Part shown: in pieces, positions 1 through 8,167 of the stretch | How positions within the stretch are numbered: position 1 is the first letter of the stretch | How the letters are laid out: the number at the start of each line of letters is the position of its first letter | NCBI GenBank assembly: GCA_002869895.2 | Contig: NEWP02000014.1 | Span: forward strand, 120,789-184,788 | Length of the DNA: 64,000 nucleotides | Direction of reading: 5' to 3' | Source: Nitrospira sp. CG24E | GTDB taxonomy: Bacteria; Nitrospirota; Nitrospiria; Nitrospirales; Nitrospiraceae | Notes under the pieces: generated by a model | Told to the model about the DNA's origin: nothing | Databases searched by the model: none | Seen by the model: only the letters and a program-made list of their open reading frames with translations | Made by a program: the position numbers and the translations under genes

Positions 1-763
1 GTCTGTTTCCGGACCAGGCTTGGTTCGGTGTGGCCGGATGGTCGAGGGTTCTGATCACTCCTTCGACGATGTCGTCGACGTAGGTAAAGTCCCGGCGCAT
101 CTTGCCGTGGTTGTAAACTTCGATCGGTTTTCCTTCCAGAATCGTCTTCGTGAAAATGAAGAGGGCCATATCGGGCCTCCCCCAGGGTCCGTAGACCGTA
201 AAAAACCGCAGGCCTGTGCAGGGAATCCGGTAGAGGTGCGCATAGCAATGGGCCATGAGTTCATTGGCCTTCTTGCTGGCCGCATAGAGAGAAACCGGAT
301 GATCCACATTGTCATGAATCGAGAACGGCATCTGAGTATTGCCGCCGTAGACGGAACTCGACGAGGCATAGACCAGGTGCTCGACCTTCGCGTGCCGGCA
401 GCCTTCCAGAATGTTCAGAAACCCTTCGATGTTGCTGTCCGTATAGGCATGCGGATTGACGAGCGAATAGCGCACACCGGCTTGAGCCGCCAGATGTACC
501 ACCTTTGCAATCGGCTGCTCGGCAAAGAGACGGCGAATTTTGACTCGGTCGGCCAGATCGGTTTTGGCGAAGGTGAACTGTTTGAACGGTTTCAGTTTAG
601 CCAGTCGGGCCTTCTTCAGTCGCACATCGTAATAGTCGTTGACGTTATCGAGACCGATCACCCGCTCGCCCCGTTCGAGCAATCTAATTGCAGTATGAAA
701 GCCGATGAATCCTGCGACCCCGGTCACGAGAATCGGGGCCTGCAGTCTTTTGCGCACAGTCAT
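1..763 (-). CDS. NAD-dependent epimerase, UDP-glucuronate 4-epimerase type (partial, C-terminus cut by window edge)
   Basis: Short-chain dehydrogenase-type sugar-nucleotide epimerase, cytoplasmic. Reading down from the ATG at 763, a Rossmann GxxGxxG motif (GVAGFIG, residues 15-21) is followed by the [13 protein letters not shown] stretch typical of the UDP-glucuronate 4-epimerase (CapI/GalE-like) group and by the catalytic YxxxK (YAASK) with an upstream SSS. The protein would supply UDP-galacturonate or a related precursor for surface polysaccharide, in keeping with the exopolysaccharide locus 10 kb away. It lies 16 bp downstream of the metallo-beta-lactamase-fold gene, probably in one operon. 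The last ~80 residues lie outside the window, so the exact substrate is inferred from the family. Confidence 0.9.
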   Translation of the reverse strand, partial: MTVRKRLQAPILVTGVAGFIGFHTAIRLLERGERVIGLDNVNDYYDVRLKKARLAKLKPFKQFTFAKTDLADRVKIRRLFAEQPIAKVVHLAAQAGVRYSLVNPHAYTDSNIEGFLNILEGCRHAKVEHLVYASSSSVYGGNTQMPFSIHDNVDHPVSLYAASKKANELMAHCYAHLYRIPCTGLRFFTVYGPWGRPDMALFIFTKTILEGKPIEVYNHGKMRRDFTYVDDIVEGVIRTLDHPATPNQAWSGNR

Positions 764-779
764 GATCGGTCCTTTCGAT

Positions 780-2420
780 TTATCGAGATGGTGCGGCGGG
801 GGTGCCGGCTTTCATAAATGGAGGATCGCCATGGTCGATTCGATAGAGCGAGAGGGGTGTCAAGATGTCCCCGGTCGTTATTGGCTCCACGAGTCCGTCG
901 GTTGTCCGACGAAACAGATCCAACGCATGGCCGTAATGATACTCGCATCCCTGGGTAAGGAGAAGTGTTTTGAGCATTTCCGGTCGTTCCCAGTGGGCCG
1001 TCAGTAGTGCGGTGCGGGCTGGATTCCGCCGGCTGAACATGAATGAGAGATGGTCGGGATACCAATCTGCGCCGCCGGTGGCATAGGACACGAACAGCTT
1101 GGCCTGCGCCGCCGCACAGACTTCGGCAAGATATGCATTTGTGAGATAGCCGTTTTCTCCCACCTCCAGCCATTTCCCTGGGTGAGACAAGGCCGCATGG
1201 GCTGCATGGCCACGGACCTCAAGCAATTGCTGTTGCGAGGCAAATACCAATGGGATCGGCCCATGCCTCTGCAAGAGCGACTGGATCACTCCGTCCTGAA
1301 GGGCGGACTTTCCGCTGTTCGTCGGCCCACTGTCCGCATGCACGAGCACGTTATAGCCACGGTCGGCGATGAGATAGCAATTGCGCGGCATCTCCAGATC
1401 GCAGGGGTCTTCGCCATAGAACGGCACAGAGTAGACGGCTCCTCCTTCGAATTCCCAGCTTTCTCCATGCGCCAATTCGATCACCTGTCCAAATCCCAGT
1501 TCTCGCAAGAGGGATACATAATCGTAAGAGAGCGTACGACGATTTCTCCGGCTCGGCACGATGATCGGTGTATCTTTGGGTAAGTGCAGGAGGGTGCGTG
1601 GGTCCACATGATCGTCGTGATCGTGAGTCAGGAAGACGGCAGCTGGCTTGGGCAGCAATGATCCCCAGAGTGACGGGATGGAGGATTCCGAAAACCAGGG
1701 GAGCAGCCAGGGGTCGAACAATAACATCTGGTCCCGTTGCCGATACAGGAGTGCGGCATGGCCAAGGTGCACCGTGTCTCTGTCTTGCACAGCCTCGAAC
1801 CAGTGCGATCTGACGGAAGAGGTGTTCGAACCGATCAAACAGTCATGTTGGTGAAGAGATTCGATCAATCGCGTCAGCAGACGTTCTCCGTCTCGCCCAG
1901 AGGTCGCCACCACCGTCTTAAGTTCATCTGTCTGATGCGTGCCGTCTAAGAATCCCAAGATCTTTCCCACCAGCGGCCCTAACGGTCGCTGATCGAATCC
2001 GATCGGAATCGCCTGTCGTTTTGCAGAATTGTAGATCCGGAGCCCATCGTTGGTGATCCTGGAAGCTTTAGTTGGATCGGTTGGAAACTCCCATTGAAAT
2101 GTCCCGTCCGGCCTCCGTCCACAACGAATGTGCTGCTGCAGGTAGGGGTGGGCGCTGACTACCTCCGCATAGGCATCTTCCAATCGCCGTTGACGGTCAG
2201 GATCGTCGACCGGAGCTCGTTTGGAAAAGACATCGCTGATTGCCGTATCGATCGCACTCGAAAGAAGGCTATGGGCCTCATGGAGACTCGCGACCACTTC
2301 CGGGGCCACACCTGCGATAAAGGGGAAGGGGCCGGGAGGGGCAGCGCTTTCCAATTGGACCCAGGTCCAGGGTGCGAGGCTGAGATACTGCTTTTTGGGC
2401 AGACTGTCCCAGATCTTCAT
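780..2420 (-). CDS. Metallo-beta-lactamase-fold hydrolase with N-terminal helical/PqqD-like region
   Basis: 546-residue protein. The C-terminal half is a metallo-beta-lactamase fold: the metal motif [10 protein letters not shown] lies near residue 265, then a strand-rich region with HADSG that could give the next metal ligand. The N-terminal ~200 residues are not part of that fold. A stretch around residues 145-200 ([21 protein letters not shown] and following) resembles the small winged-helix PqqD/RRE type, though this is only a visual impression. The substrate is unknown; UlaG-like and RNase-Z-like enzymes share the motif. No ribosome-binding site precedes the ATG: the leader is an array of 7-bp ACGCTTC repeats. 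It is followed after 16 bp by the epimerase gene. Confidence 0.8.
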   Translation of the reverse strand: MKIWDSLPKKQYLSLAPWTWVQLESAAPPGPFPFIAGVAPEVVASLHEAHSLLSSAIDTAISDVFSKRAPVDDPDRQRRLEDAYAEVVSAHPYLQQHIRCGRRPDGTFQWEFPTDPTKASRITNDGLRIYNSAKRQAIPIGFDQRPLGPLVGKILGFLDGTHQTDELKTVVATSGRDGERLLTRLIESLHQHDCLIGSNTSSVRSHWFEAVQDRDTVHLGHAALLYRQRDQMLLFDPWLLPWFSESSIPSLWGSLLPKPAAVFLTHDHDDHVDPRTLLHLPKDTPIIVPSRRNRRTLSYDYVSLLRELGFGQVIELAHGESWEFEGGAVYSVPFYGEDPCDLEMPRNCYLIADRGYNVLVHADSGPTNSGKSALQDGVIQSLLQRHGPIPLVFASQQQLLEVRGHAAHAALSHPGKWLEVGENGYLTNAYLAEVCAAAQAKLFVSYATGGADWYPDHLSFMFSRRNPARTALLTAHWERPEMLKTLLLTQGCEYHYGHALDLFRRTTDGLVEPITTGDILTPLSLYRIDHGDPPFMKAGTPAAPSR

Positions 2421-2422
2421 AC

Positions 2423-2449
2423 GCGTGAAGCGTGAAGCGTGAAGCGTAA
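2423..2449 (-). repeat. Heptamer array (ACGCTTC)n upstream of the MBL gene
   Basis: On the minus strand three to four copies of ACGCTTC run directly into the start codon of the gene at 2420. The array replaces the region where a Shine-Dalgarno sequence would be. The same unit recurs at 23438-23474, 34325-34353 and 37369-37412. Confidence 0.8.
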
Positions 2450-2472
2450 AAAGTCAGCGACTGTCCTGCCGT

Positions 2473-2913
2473 TCACTTGTTACCCTTCACCCACTGCAGG
2501 TTGCTGATGGCTGGTTCGTACAGGGCCTGAATGAGAATCCCGTCTGGATCGGAAAAGTAAAAGGAATAGCTGCCGTCGCGATGCTGTTTCGGCAGTTTTA
2601 CAATCTGTCCCCCCAGGACCGGTAGACGCGCTTCGACCTCCTGATACATCCGTTCGACCGCCTCAGGGCTTTCAAGGATCACACCGATGTGATCCAACAA
2701 TTGTCCTGTCGCGGGTTGATAGGTTGCCAGCTCGGAGGACGGAATCTGGTGTAACGCGAAATTATCTGTGCCGGAACTGAAGTACGCATTGTCGGAATCT
2801 GGTTCCCACACCACCTTCATCCCCAACAGCTGTTCATAGAACGCGCGAGAACGCGCGAGATTTGTGACGCGCAGCGCCACATGGCGTAATCCTCGATGGA
2901 GCGGAACAGTCAT
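2473..2913 (-). CDS. VOC (glyoxalase/bleomycin-resistance) family protein
   Basis: Small single-domain protein of about 146 residues from the ATG at 2913. It opens with RGLRHVALRVTNLARSRAFYEQLLGM, the classic first beta-alpha-beta module of the vicinal oxygen chelate fold. A second module contains LDHIGVILES and SYSFYFSDPDGILIQALYE, where the terminal Glu of the motif is usually a metal ligand. The metal ligands seen are H in the first module, H in LDHIG and E near the C-terminus. The start at 2913 is preferred over the upstream ATG at 2964 because GAGG lies 7 bases before it. The substrate cannot be told from sequence. Confidence 0.85.
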   Translation of the reverse strand: MTVPLHRGLRHVALRVTNLARSRAFYEQLLGMKVVWEPDSDNAYFSSGTDNFALHQIPSSELATYQPATGQLLDHIGVILESPEAVERMYQEVEARLPVLGGQIVKLPKQHRDGSYSFYFSDPDGILIQALYEPAISNLQWVKGNK

Positions 2914-2976
2914 AGCCGGCCTCAATCCTGTCCGTATAGTAGGGGGGCACATTGGCTCCGTCAATTGAAAATCCCT

Positions 2977-3148
2977 GGCAGGATGCTGAAAAAGTCATTC
3001 TTCTCACCCGCCCAGCCCTGGCGCGCCGAGACGCGCCTTTCCCCAGGCTTCGTTCTCACTTCGCTCAGAGGCTCAAAGTACCGCAAGGGTACGCCTCGCC
3101 TCTTCGCTCGCTGCGGCCTTGCTGGACGGACTTTTTGAGCATCCTGCC
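2977..3148. repeat. MITE-like palindromic repeat, full-length copy (family R)
   Basis: A 172-bp non-coding element bounded by imperfect inverted ends: GGCAGGATGCTGAAAAAGTC on the left and GGACTTTTTGAGCATCCTGCC on the right. The interior has further short palindromes (GGCGCGCCGAGACGCGCC). Related copies lie at 34229-34320 and 43388-43508, with one lone end at 36178-36200. No transposase is encoded, so it behaves like a non-autonomous element. It occupies the intergenic space between the divergent VOC and hemD genes. Confidence 0.8.
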
Positions 3149-3303
3149 CCGAATTACTGGTATTCTATGCGTGCAGAGTAGTGAAATTCCTGCGACCTGC
3201 AGAATGTGCCCGCCTTGATCGAGTCGATGGCTGCGCCTTGTTTCACAGCCTATGGTACGATGGTCACGCTTCCGATTTAAGTTTGAGAGTTTCATTCACG
3301 GCC

Positions 3304-4149
3304 ATGACACAACACCAGGGCTTTAGAGGAATGATGGTAGCCGCATTCGAGAGCCGTATGGCGACGGAGATGGCTCGATTGATTGAACGGTATGGCGGCC
3401 AACCTTTCGTAGTTCCTGCGCTCCGAGAAGTTCCCATCCAGGACAACCCCACTCTGTTGCGATTCGGTGGCAGGCTGATCGACGGGCAGGTCGATATCCT
3501 CATCCTCATGACGGGCATCGGCACCACCGCCCTCTTCGACATTCTCCGTTCCTGCCATCCCCTGCCGTCGATCATGGCGGGGCTCAAGCAGACGGCAATC
3601 GTCGCTCGCGGCCCCAAGCCGGTCGCGGCACTCAAGAATCTTGGTCTCACTCCGACTCTCACCGTGCCGGAGCCGAACACATGGGTTGAGGTCGTCTCGA
3701 CACTCGATGAGTACCGTCCCGTCAAGGGGCTCCGCGTGGCTGTGCAAGAATACGGTATGTCCAACCCTGATTTTCTTGAAGCCTTAAAACAGCGCGGTGG
3801 AGAGGTCTTTCTCGTGCCCATTTATCGTTGGGCGCTGCCGGAAGACACAGGCCCCTTGAAGCAGGTACTCGACGAGATCATCGCGGGAAACATCAAGGCC
3901 ATGCTGATTACCAACGCCGCACAAGTTGATCATGTCATGCAGTTACTCGAACGGGAAGGACTCACGGTGCAGTTCAAGGAAGCATGCAGGAAGATGATCG
4001 TTGCGTCCATCGGTCCTACCGCCAGTGAACGTCTTCGCCACTATGACTTACCTATCGATTTCGAACCGAATCACCCTAAAATGGGCGTTCTGGTTAAAGA
4101 GACAGCAGCGCAGGCCTATCATTTGCTCCAAGCAAAAGTGCCGCAATAA
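3304..4149 (+). CDS. hemD: Uroporphyrinogen-III synthase (HemD) family protein
   Basis: 281-residue cytoplasmic protein matching the two-lobed HemD fold, which closes and inverts ring D of hydroxymethylbilane in haem biosynthesis. Recognisable parts are the N-terminal strand with ESRMATEMARLIERYGGQPFVVPALREVP, the lobe-switch region around WVEVVSTL, the VAVQEYG strand, and the C-terminal ITNAAQVDHV and VASIGPTASE motifs. HemD sequences diverge strongly, so the assignment rests on pattern rather than single residues. The ATG at 3304 was chosen over the extended frame from 3181, which would begin inside upstream non-coding DNA. Other hem genes are not adjacent in this window. Confidence 0.8.
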   Translation: MTQHQGFRGMMVAAFESRMATEMARLIERYGGQPFVVPALREVPIQDNPTLLRFGGRLIDGQVDILILMTGIGTTALFDILRSCHPLPSIMAGLKQTAIVARGPKPVAALKNLGLTPTLTVPEPNTWVEVVSTLDEYRPVKGLRVAVQEYGMSNPDFLEALKQRGGEVFLVPIYRWALPEDTGPLKQVLDEIIAGNIKAMLITNAAQVDHVMQLLEREGLTVQFKEACRKMIVASIGPTASERLRHYDLPIDFEPNHPKMGVLVKETAAQAYHLLQAKVPQ

Positions 4150-4169
4150 TCGAAACCTTCTGAAATGGC

Positions 4170-4218
4170 AGATCTGGCAAGGCCCCCCCCTGGGCGGAGG
4201 TTCCTTGCCGCAAGATCT
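4170..4218 (+). terminator. Stem-loop after hemD (possible terminator)
   Basis: Inverted repeat AGATCTGGCAAGG ... CCTTGCCGCAAGATCT lies 20 bp after the hemD stop. The loop contains an 8-C run. No clear T-tract follows, so factor-independent termination is uncertain. Confidence 0.4.
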
Positions 4219-4240
4219 GTCTCAAATGGTTAAAAACTCA

Positions 4241-5545
4241 GGCGCTTCTGGGTTTCGCATGGGTAGCCTGAAGCGGTAGCATGGCGGCCTCACAAGGAGG
4301 CCACCATGGAAGACACCGCACTCTATCAGTACCTGCTGAACCTGCAGTTGCCGTGGCGGGTGAGCTATGTGAACCTGGATGTCAACGGGCAGCGCGTGGA
4401 CGTGTGGGCCGAGCACCCCGAGGCCGTGGCGTGGGCATGCCCGCACTGCGCGAAAACGCTGCCGCTCTCTGATCATGCCGAGGAGCGGACGTGGCGACAT
4501 CTCGACAGCTGCCAGTTCCAGACCTACCTCCACGCGCGTATCCCGCGGGTGGAATGTGGTGTCCACGGTGTGGTCCAGGTCACGGTGCCATGGGCAGAAC
4601 CACGGTCGCGGTTCACGTTGCTATTTGAGCGTCTGGCCATCGACGTGCTGCGTCAATGCGACGTGAGTGGCGCCACGCGGATCTTGCGGATCAGTTGGGA
4701 CGAGGCGTGGGGGCTGATGGAGCGGGCCGTCACGCGCGGCCGCCAGCGCAAGACGCGCACAGTCGTGCGGCGGATTGGCGTCGATGAGAAGGCGGCGGCT
4801 ACGGGCCATCGCTACCTGACGCTGGTCTGCGACTTGGAGGCGGGGACGGTGGAGCACATTGCCGAAGACCGTAAGCAGGAGAGCCTGGAGAGCTACTACG
4901 CGGGGCTGTCACCGGAGCAGCTCGACGGCATTGAGGCGGTGGCCATGGACATGTGGGAGCCGTATATTCAGGCGACCCGGGCGAAGGTGCCGAAGGCGGC
5001 GGAGAAGATCGTCTTTGACCGCTTCCACATTATGGGTCATGTCGGCAAGGCAGTGGACACAGTCCGCAGGCAGGAGCATCGGGAACTGATGGCCGCAGGC
5101 GACGAGACGCTCAAGGGCAGCAAATACTTGTGGCTGTACAGCCGGGAGAACGTGCCAGAGCGGCGGCGCGATGAGTTCAATGCCTTGATACGCCAGGAGT
5201 TGAACGTCGGGCGGGCGTGGGCCATCAAGGAGGCCCTGCGCCGTCTGTGGCACTATGTCTACCCGGCGTCAGGCGTGAAGTTCTGGAAGCGGTGGTATTT
5301 CTGGGCGACACACAGTCGGCTGGAGCCGATTCGCAAGGCGGCGGAAACAGTCCGCCGACACATCGATAACATCCTGACCTACTACCAACATCCGGTGACC
5401 AACGCGATGAGCGAGGGCCTCAACAGCCAGATTCAGAAGATCAAGAGCATGGCCTGTGGCTTCCGCAACATCGAGCACTTCAAGACCGCGATCTACTTCC
5501 ACTGTGGCGGACTCGATCTGCACCCATGCTGAACCCGGAAGCGCC
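4241..5545 (+). mobile_element. ISL3-family insertion sequence, apparently intact (about 1305 bp)
   Basis: Bounded by 25-bp imperfect terminal inverted repeats: left GGCGCTTCTGGGTTTCGCAT at 4241, and right the complement of GGCGCTTCCGGGTTCAGCAT ending at 5545. The flanks are aaaactca (4233-4240) and aaaactaa (5546-5553), a 7-of-8 match that fits the 8-bp target duplication known for ISL3. One full-length transposase gene fills the element. The good ends and open reading frame suggest a fairly recent insertion. Confidence 0.85.
4306..5532 (+). CDS. ISL3 family transposase
   Basis: 408-residue DDE transposase. The N-terminal zinc-binding region has CPHC near residue 45 and a second Cys/His group in ECGVHG, then a helix-turn-helix stretch with WDEAWGLMERAV. 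The catalytic core begins with IGVDEKAA; further motifs are VAMDMWEPY and DRFHIMGHVGKAVD, which characterise ISL3 (DUF/transposase_12 type) enzymes, and the last catalytic acidic residue is in AMSEGLNSQIQKIK. The length is normal for the family. A strong GGAGG precedes the ATG by a few bases. The stop codon lies inside the right inverted repeat. Confidence 0.95.
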   Translation: MEDTALYQYLLNLQLPWRVSYVNLDVNGQRVDVWAEHPEAVAWACPHCAKTLPLSDHAEERTWRHLDSCQFQTYLHARIPRVECGVHGVVQVTVPWAEPRSRFTLLFERLAIDVLRQCDVSGATRILRISWDEAWGLMERAVTRGRQRKTRTVVRRIGVDEKAAATGHRYLTLVCDLEAGTVEHIAEDRKQESLESYYAGLSPEQLDGIEAVAMDMWEPYIQATRAKVPKAAEKIVFDRFHIMGHVGKAVDTVRRQEHRELMAAGDETLKGSKYLWLYSRENVPERRRDEFNALIRQELNVGRAWAIKEALRRLWHYVYPASGVKFWKRWYFWATHSRLEPIRKAAETVRRHIDNILTYYQHPVTNAMSEGLNSQIQKIKSMACGFRNIEHFKTAIYFHCGGLDLHPC

Positions 5546-5549
5546 AAAA

Positions 5550-6191
5550 CTAAAAGAAGAGTTTGGCACCGAAGAGAAAGCCGAAAGACGAGGCATTCCA
5601 GTCGTCGTCGCGAATCCCATTCACCGTCACATGTCCGTCGTTGCGCTTATAGGCCATTTCCGTATTCAGTGCGAACTGTCTGGTAAGCATATAGTCGGCG
5701 CCCCAACCGAGTCGCCAGGCGAAGGTGTTGCTGGGAGAAAAGCGAGTTCCGCCCAGATTGCTGCTCTCTCCGAAACTGTTCACGTTCACGCCGAAACTCA
5801 TATTCGCGTAAGGAACGAGCGGCCCGAATTTAACCGGACGGATTTCGACGGTCGGGAGCACCGACACTGTATCCTGATGCCCGAGATCAAAATTCGTTCC
5901 CTCGCTACTCATGCCATGCCGTTCCCACTCCAGCATCATGCCGGCTAACAGCCACTTGTTGAGGCTATACATACCCTGGAAATTGACCAGAGAGCCGACA
6001 TCGGTTGAAGTACCTTCCGAAACAGTTTGAGTCACCGGCGCAAATCCTGCGCGCATGCCGAGCACGACTTTACCCGGATCTATTCCACCCTGTTCCATCT
6101 TCCATTCTTCCGACTGTGCCTGACCGGCTTGGACGAGCAAGCTGAGCAGCATCAAACCGACCAAACTCCAACGAGCCATCACGACACCCAT
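5550..6191 (-). CDS. Outer-membrane beta-barrel protein (small, OmpW/OprF-barrel type)
   Basis: 213 residues with a cleavable signal peptide (hydrophobic core LVGLMLLSLLVQAG, likely cleavage after GQA). The mature part alternates polar and hydrophobic residues in antiparallel strands and ends in AKLFF, the terminal aromatic signal recognised by the BAM complex. It fits the small eight-stranded outer-membrane barrel group; ligand or function is unknown. GGGAGG lies about 9 bases before the ATG at 6191. The ISL3 element is inserted directly downstream, its target duplication overlapping the TAG stop (5550-5552), so the reading frame is intact but any original 3' terminator was displaced. Confidence 0.85.
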   Translation of the reverse strand: MGVVMARWSLVGLMLLSLLVQAGQAQSEEWKMEQGGIDPGKVVLGMRAGFAPVTQTVSEGTSTDVGSLVNFQGMYSLNKWLLAGMMLEWERHGMSSEGTNFDLGHQDTVSVLPTVEIRPVKFGPLVPYANMSFGVNVNSFGESSNLGGTRFSPSNTFAWRLGWGADYMLTRQFALNTEMAYKRNDGHVTVNGIRDDDWNASSFGFLFGAKLFF

Positions 6192-6486
6192 ATGATAAAT
6201 CCTCCCTGATGTGAATGGTGTAGATAGGCCGCAGGCACCTGTTTCCCCTGCGTCGGTTGAGCAAGTTCGGTACCGAGCATGCTCTTGAATCGACCGTAGT
6301 GTGTCGTACGAGATTACTCAATCAATATGAATGTTTAGTCATCGCACGGTTGCTGGGCGATGCAAGGACAGGATTGATCCAGTTCTACTTCAAGAATAAT
6401 GACTCATTGGGGACACAGTGTTGTATGCGTAGCCCTACAGTGAAAGGCGACATAAGCAATGGATTGGCGGTCAGATGGAGTCTTGG

Positions 6487-7311
6487 TCAGTTGACGGCAA
6501 GGGATTGCCGTTGTCGCTTGGGAGAAAGAAGGATGGCGACAAAGAAGAGCAGCGTGGCGAGCAGCACAATGGCAGGACCGGATGGGACATCCCAGTAAGA
6601 AGAGATGAGTACTCCCCCGACTGAACAGAAGACTCCAATGAGGATGGAATACCAGGTCAGAGTCGAGAGGCTATGTGTGAGTTGGTAGGCGGTGGATGCG
6701 GGGATCAGGATCATTGCAAAAACAAGGATCCCGCCGACGGTCTTGAGCGAGATCACCACTGTGAGTGCGACCAGCGTCAGCAAGAGGAAAAATATACGCC
6801 GGGCCGGCACGCCGGAGGCTTCTGCCATTTCTTGGTCGAAGGCGATGAAATAGAGCTCTTTCGAGAAGAGGACAATCGCCCCAATGACGATGATGCTCAA
6901 TCCCGCAATCGTGAGAAGTTCTTCGCTGGTTACTGCCAGTACATTTCCGAAGAGATAGCCATAGACCTCTGCATTATAGGTCTTCATCAGCCCGATAAAG
7001 AGAATGGCCAGGGCCATGGTGGCGGTATAGAGGATGCCGATGGAGACATCCAGCTTCATCCGGCCTTTTTCTTCTACCCACCCCGTGACCCAGACCGTGG
7101 CAAGGCCAAAGAGCAGGGCCATCAGGAGCGGTGGCCAGCCCATGAGATAGCCGAGCGCCACTCCGGCAAATGCCGCATGGGCGGTGCCGGCTCCCATAAA
7201 CGCCAGCCCACGCAGCACGACGAAAACCCCGATCGTCGAGCACAAAGCACCGACCAACGCAGCAGCGAGGAGGGAGCGTTGCATGAAGTCGTATGCGAAG
7301 AGTTCAAACAT
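6487..7311 (-). CDS. Metal ABC transporter permease (ZnuB/MntB family)
   Basis: 274-residue integral membrane protein with eight or so hydrophobic segments, starting LLAAALVGALCSTIGVFVVLRGLAFMGAGTAHAAFAGVALGY. The GxxxAHAAFAGVALG block is the conserved signature of the ABC-3 permease family that imports Zn, Mn or Fe across the inner membrane. It is the last gene of a three-gene operon, 12 bp after the ATPase gene. The C-terminus has a short basic tail. Metal specificity cannot be read from the permease. Confidence 0.92.
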   Translation of the reverse strand: MFELFAYDFMQRSLLAAALVGALCSTIGVFVVLRGLAFMGAGTAHAAFAGVALGYLMGWPPLLMALLFGLATVWVTGWVEEKGRMKLDVSIGILYTATMALAILFIGLMKTYNAEVYGYLFGNVLAVTSEELLTIAGLSIIVIGAIVLFSKELYFIAFDQEMAEASGVPARRIFFLLLTLVALTVVISLKTVGGILVFAMILIPASTAYQLTHSLSTLTWYSILIGVFCSVGGVLISSYWDVPSGPAIVLLATLLFFVAILLSPKRQRQSLAVN

Positions 7312-7323
7312 CGTGCGGAATGG

Positions 7324-8115
7324 TCAATGGTGATGGTGGTAGTCTTCGACGATGACGAGATCTTTGTCTGTAATAACAAGGTCTTTCCCATAGACCTGGC
7401 TGAGAATGTCCGGCTTCAGGACATCGGCGGGCGGTCCTGCGGCATAGAGGCGGGTCTTGAGGAGCATGAGCCGGTCGACTCGAGAACGGATCATATTGAT
7501 GTCATGGGTGATCAACAGAACGGTCAGGCCGAGTTCCTCGTGCAGATGCTGCACCAACTCGACGACGTTGTGCTGCGTTGTGATATCCAGTCCGGTCGTC
7601 GGTTCGTCCAGTAACAACACTTGCGGTTGCTGAGCCAGGGCTCTGGCGATGAAGACCCGCTGCTGTTGTCCGCCGGAGAGATGTCCCAGCGCTGTGTCCT
7701 TGTGCATGTCCATTCCGACGTGAGACAGAGATTCCATGGCGATTTCTCGATCTTTCCGTCCTGGACGTTTGAACAAGCCCAGCGCCCCATAGCGGCCCAT
7801 GGTCACCGTTTCAAGCACCGTTACAGGAAAATTTCTATCGACGACACCTTTTTGTGGGAGGTATCCGATCATGGCCTTGTGATGGCAGCGAAGCTCATCG
7901 CAGGCACAATCGAAAATTCTGAGGTGACCCTTCAAGGGGGCCATCAAACCGAGGACCGCGCGGCAGAGCGTCGTTTTTCCTGACCCGTTGGGCCCGATGA
8001 CCCCTATGAACTCGCCGGATTGAATCTCGATCGAGATATCTTCCAGTGCAATCACTCCAGGGAACCCAAAGGTGGCATGATCGAAGTGAATGATTGGGGA
8101 CGAATGACTTGCCAC
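7324..8115 (-). CDS. Metal ABC transporter ATP-binding protein (ZnuC/MntA type)
   Basis: 263-residue ABC ATPase that powers the adjoining permease. Visible motifs are Walker A GPNGSGKT, Q-loop at YLPQKG, signature LSGGQQQR, Walker B VLLLDEPT and H-loop LITHD. The start is GTG at 8115, with GAGGAG 11 bases upstream. The protein ends in EDYHHHH, a natural tetra-histidine tail that is unusual for the family and could bind the transported metal. Neighbours are the solute-binding gene upstream (52-bp gap) and the permease downstream. Confidence 0.93.
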   Translation of the reverse strand: MASHSSPIIHFDHATFGFPGVIALEDISIEIQSGEFIGVIGPNGSGKTTLCRAVLGLMAPLKGHLRIFDCACDELRCHHKAMIGYLPQKGVVDRNFPVTVLETVTMGRYGALGLFKRPGRKDREIAMESLSHVGMDMHKDTALGHLSGGQQQRVFIARALAQQPQVLLLDEPTTGLDITTQHNVVELVQHLHEELGLTVLLITHDINMIRSRVDRLMLLKTRLYAAGPPADVLKPDILSQVYGKDLVITDKDLVIVEDYHHHH

Positions 8116-8167
8116 GTCGGTGAAGACTCCTCTTATCCAAACCGCTAAATCCGGTGCCTATCAATCG

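Noticed and set aside
20-817. 265-residue open frame on the plus strand
   Set aside because: It is antisense to the epimerase, which has clear Rossmann and YxxxK motifs; the plus-strand product has no recognisable domain.
3181-3303. Longer hemD start at 3181
   Set aside because: It would add 41 residues with no family match, encoded just after the MITE-like repeat; the ATG at 3304 fits the fold.
6673-7614. 313-residue open frame on the plus strand
   Set aside because: Antisense shadow of the permease and ATPase genes; charged, low-complexity product with no motif.
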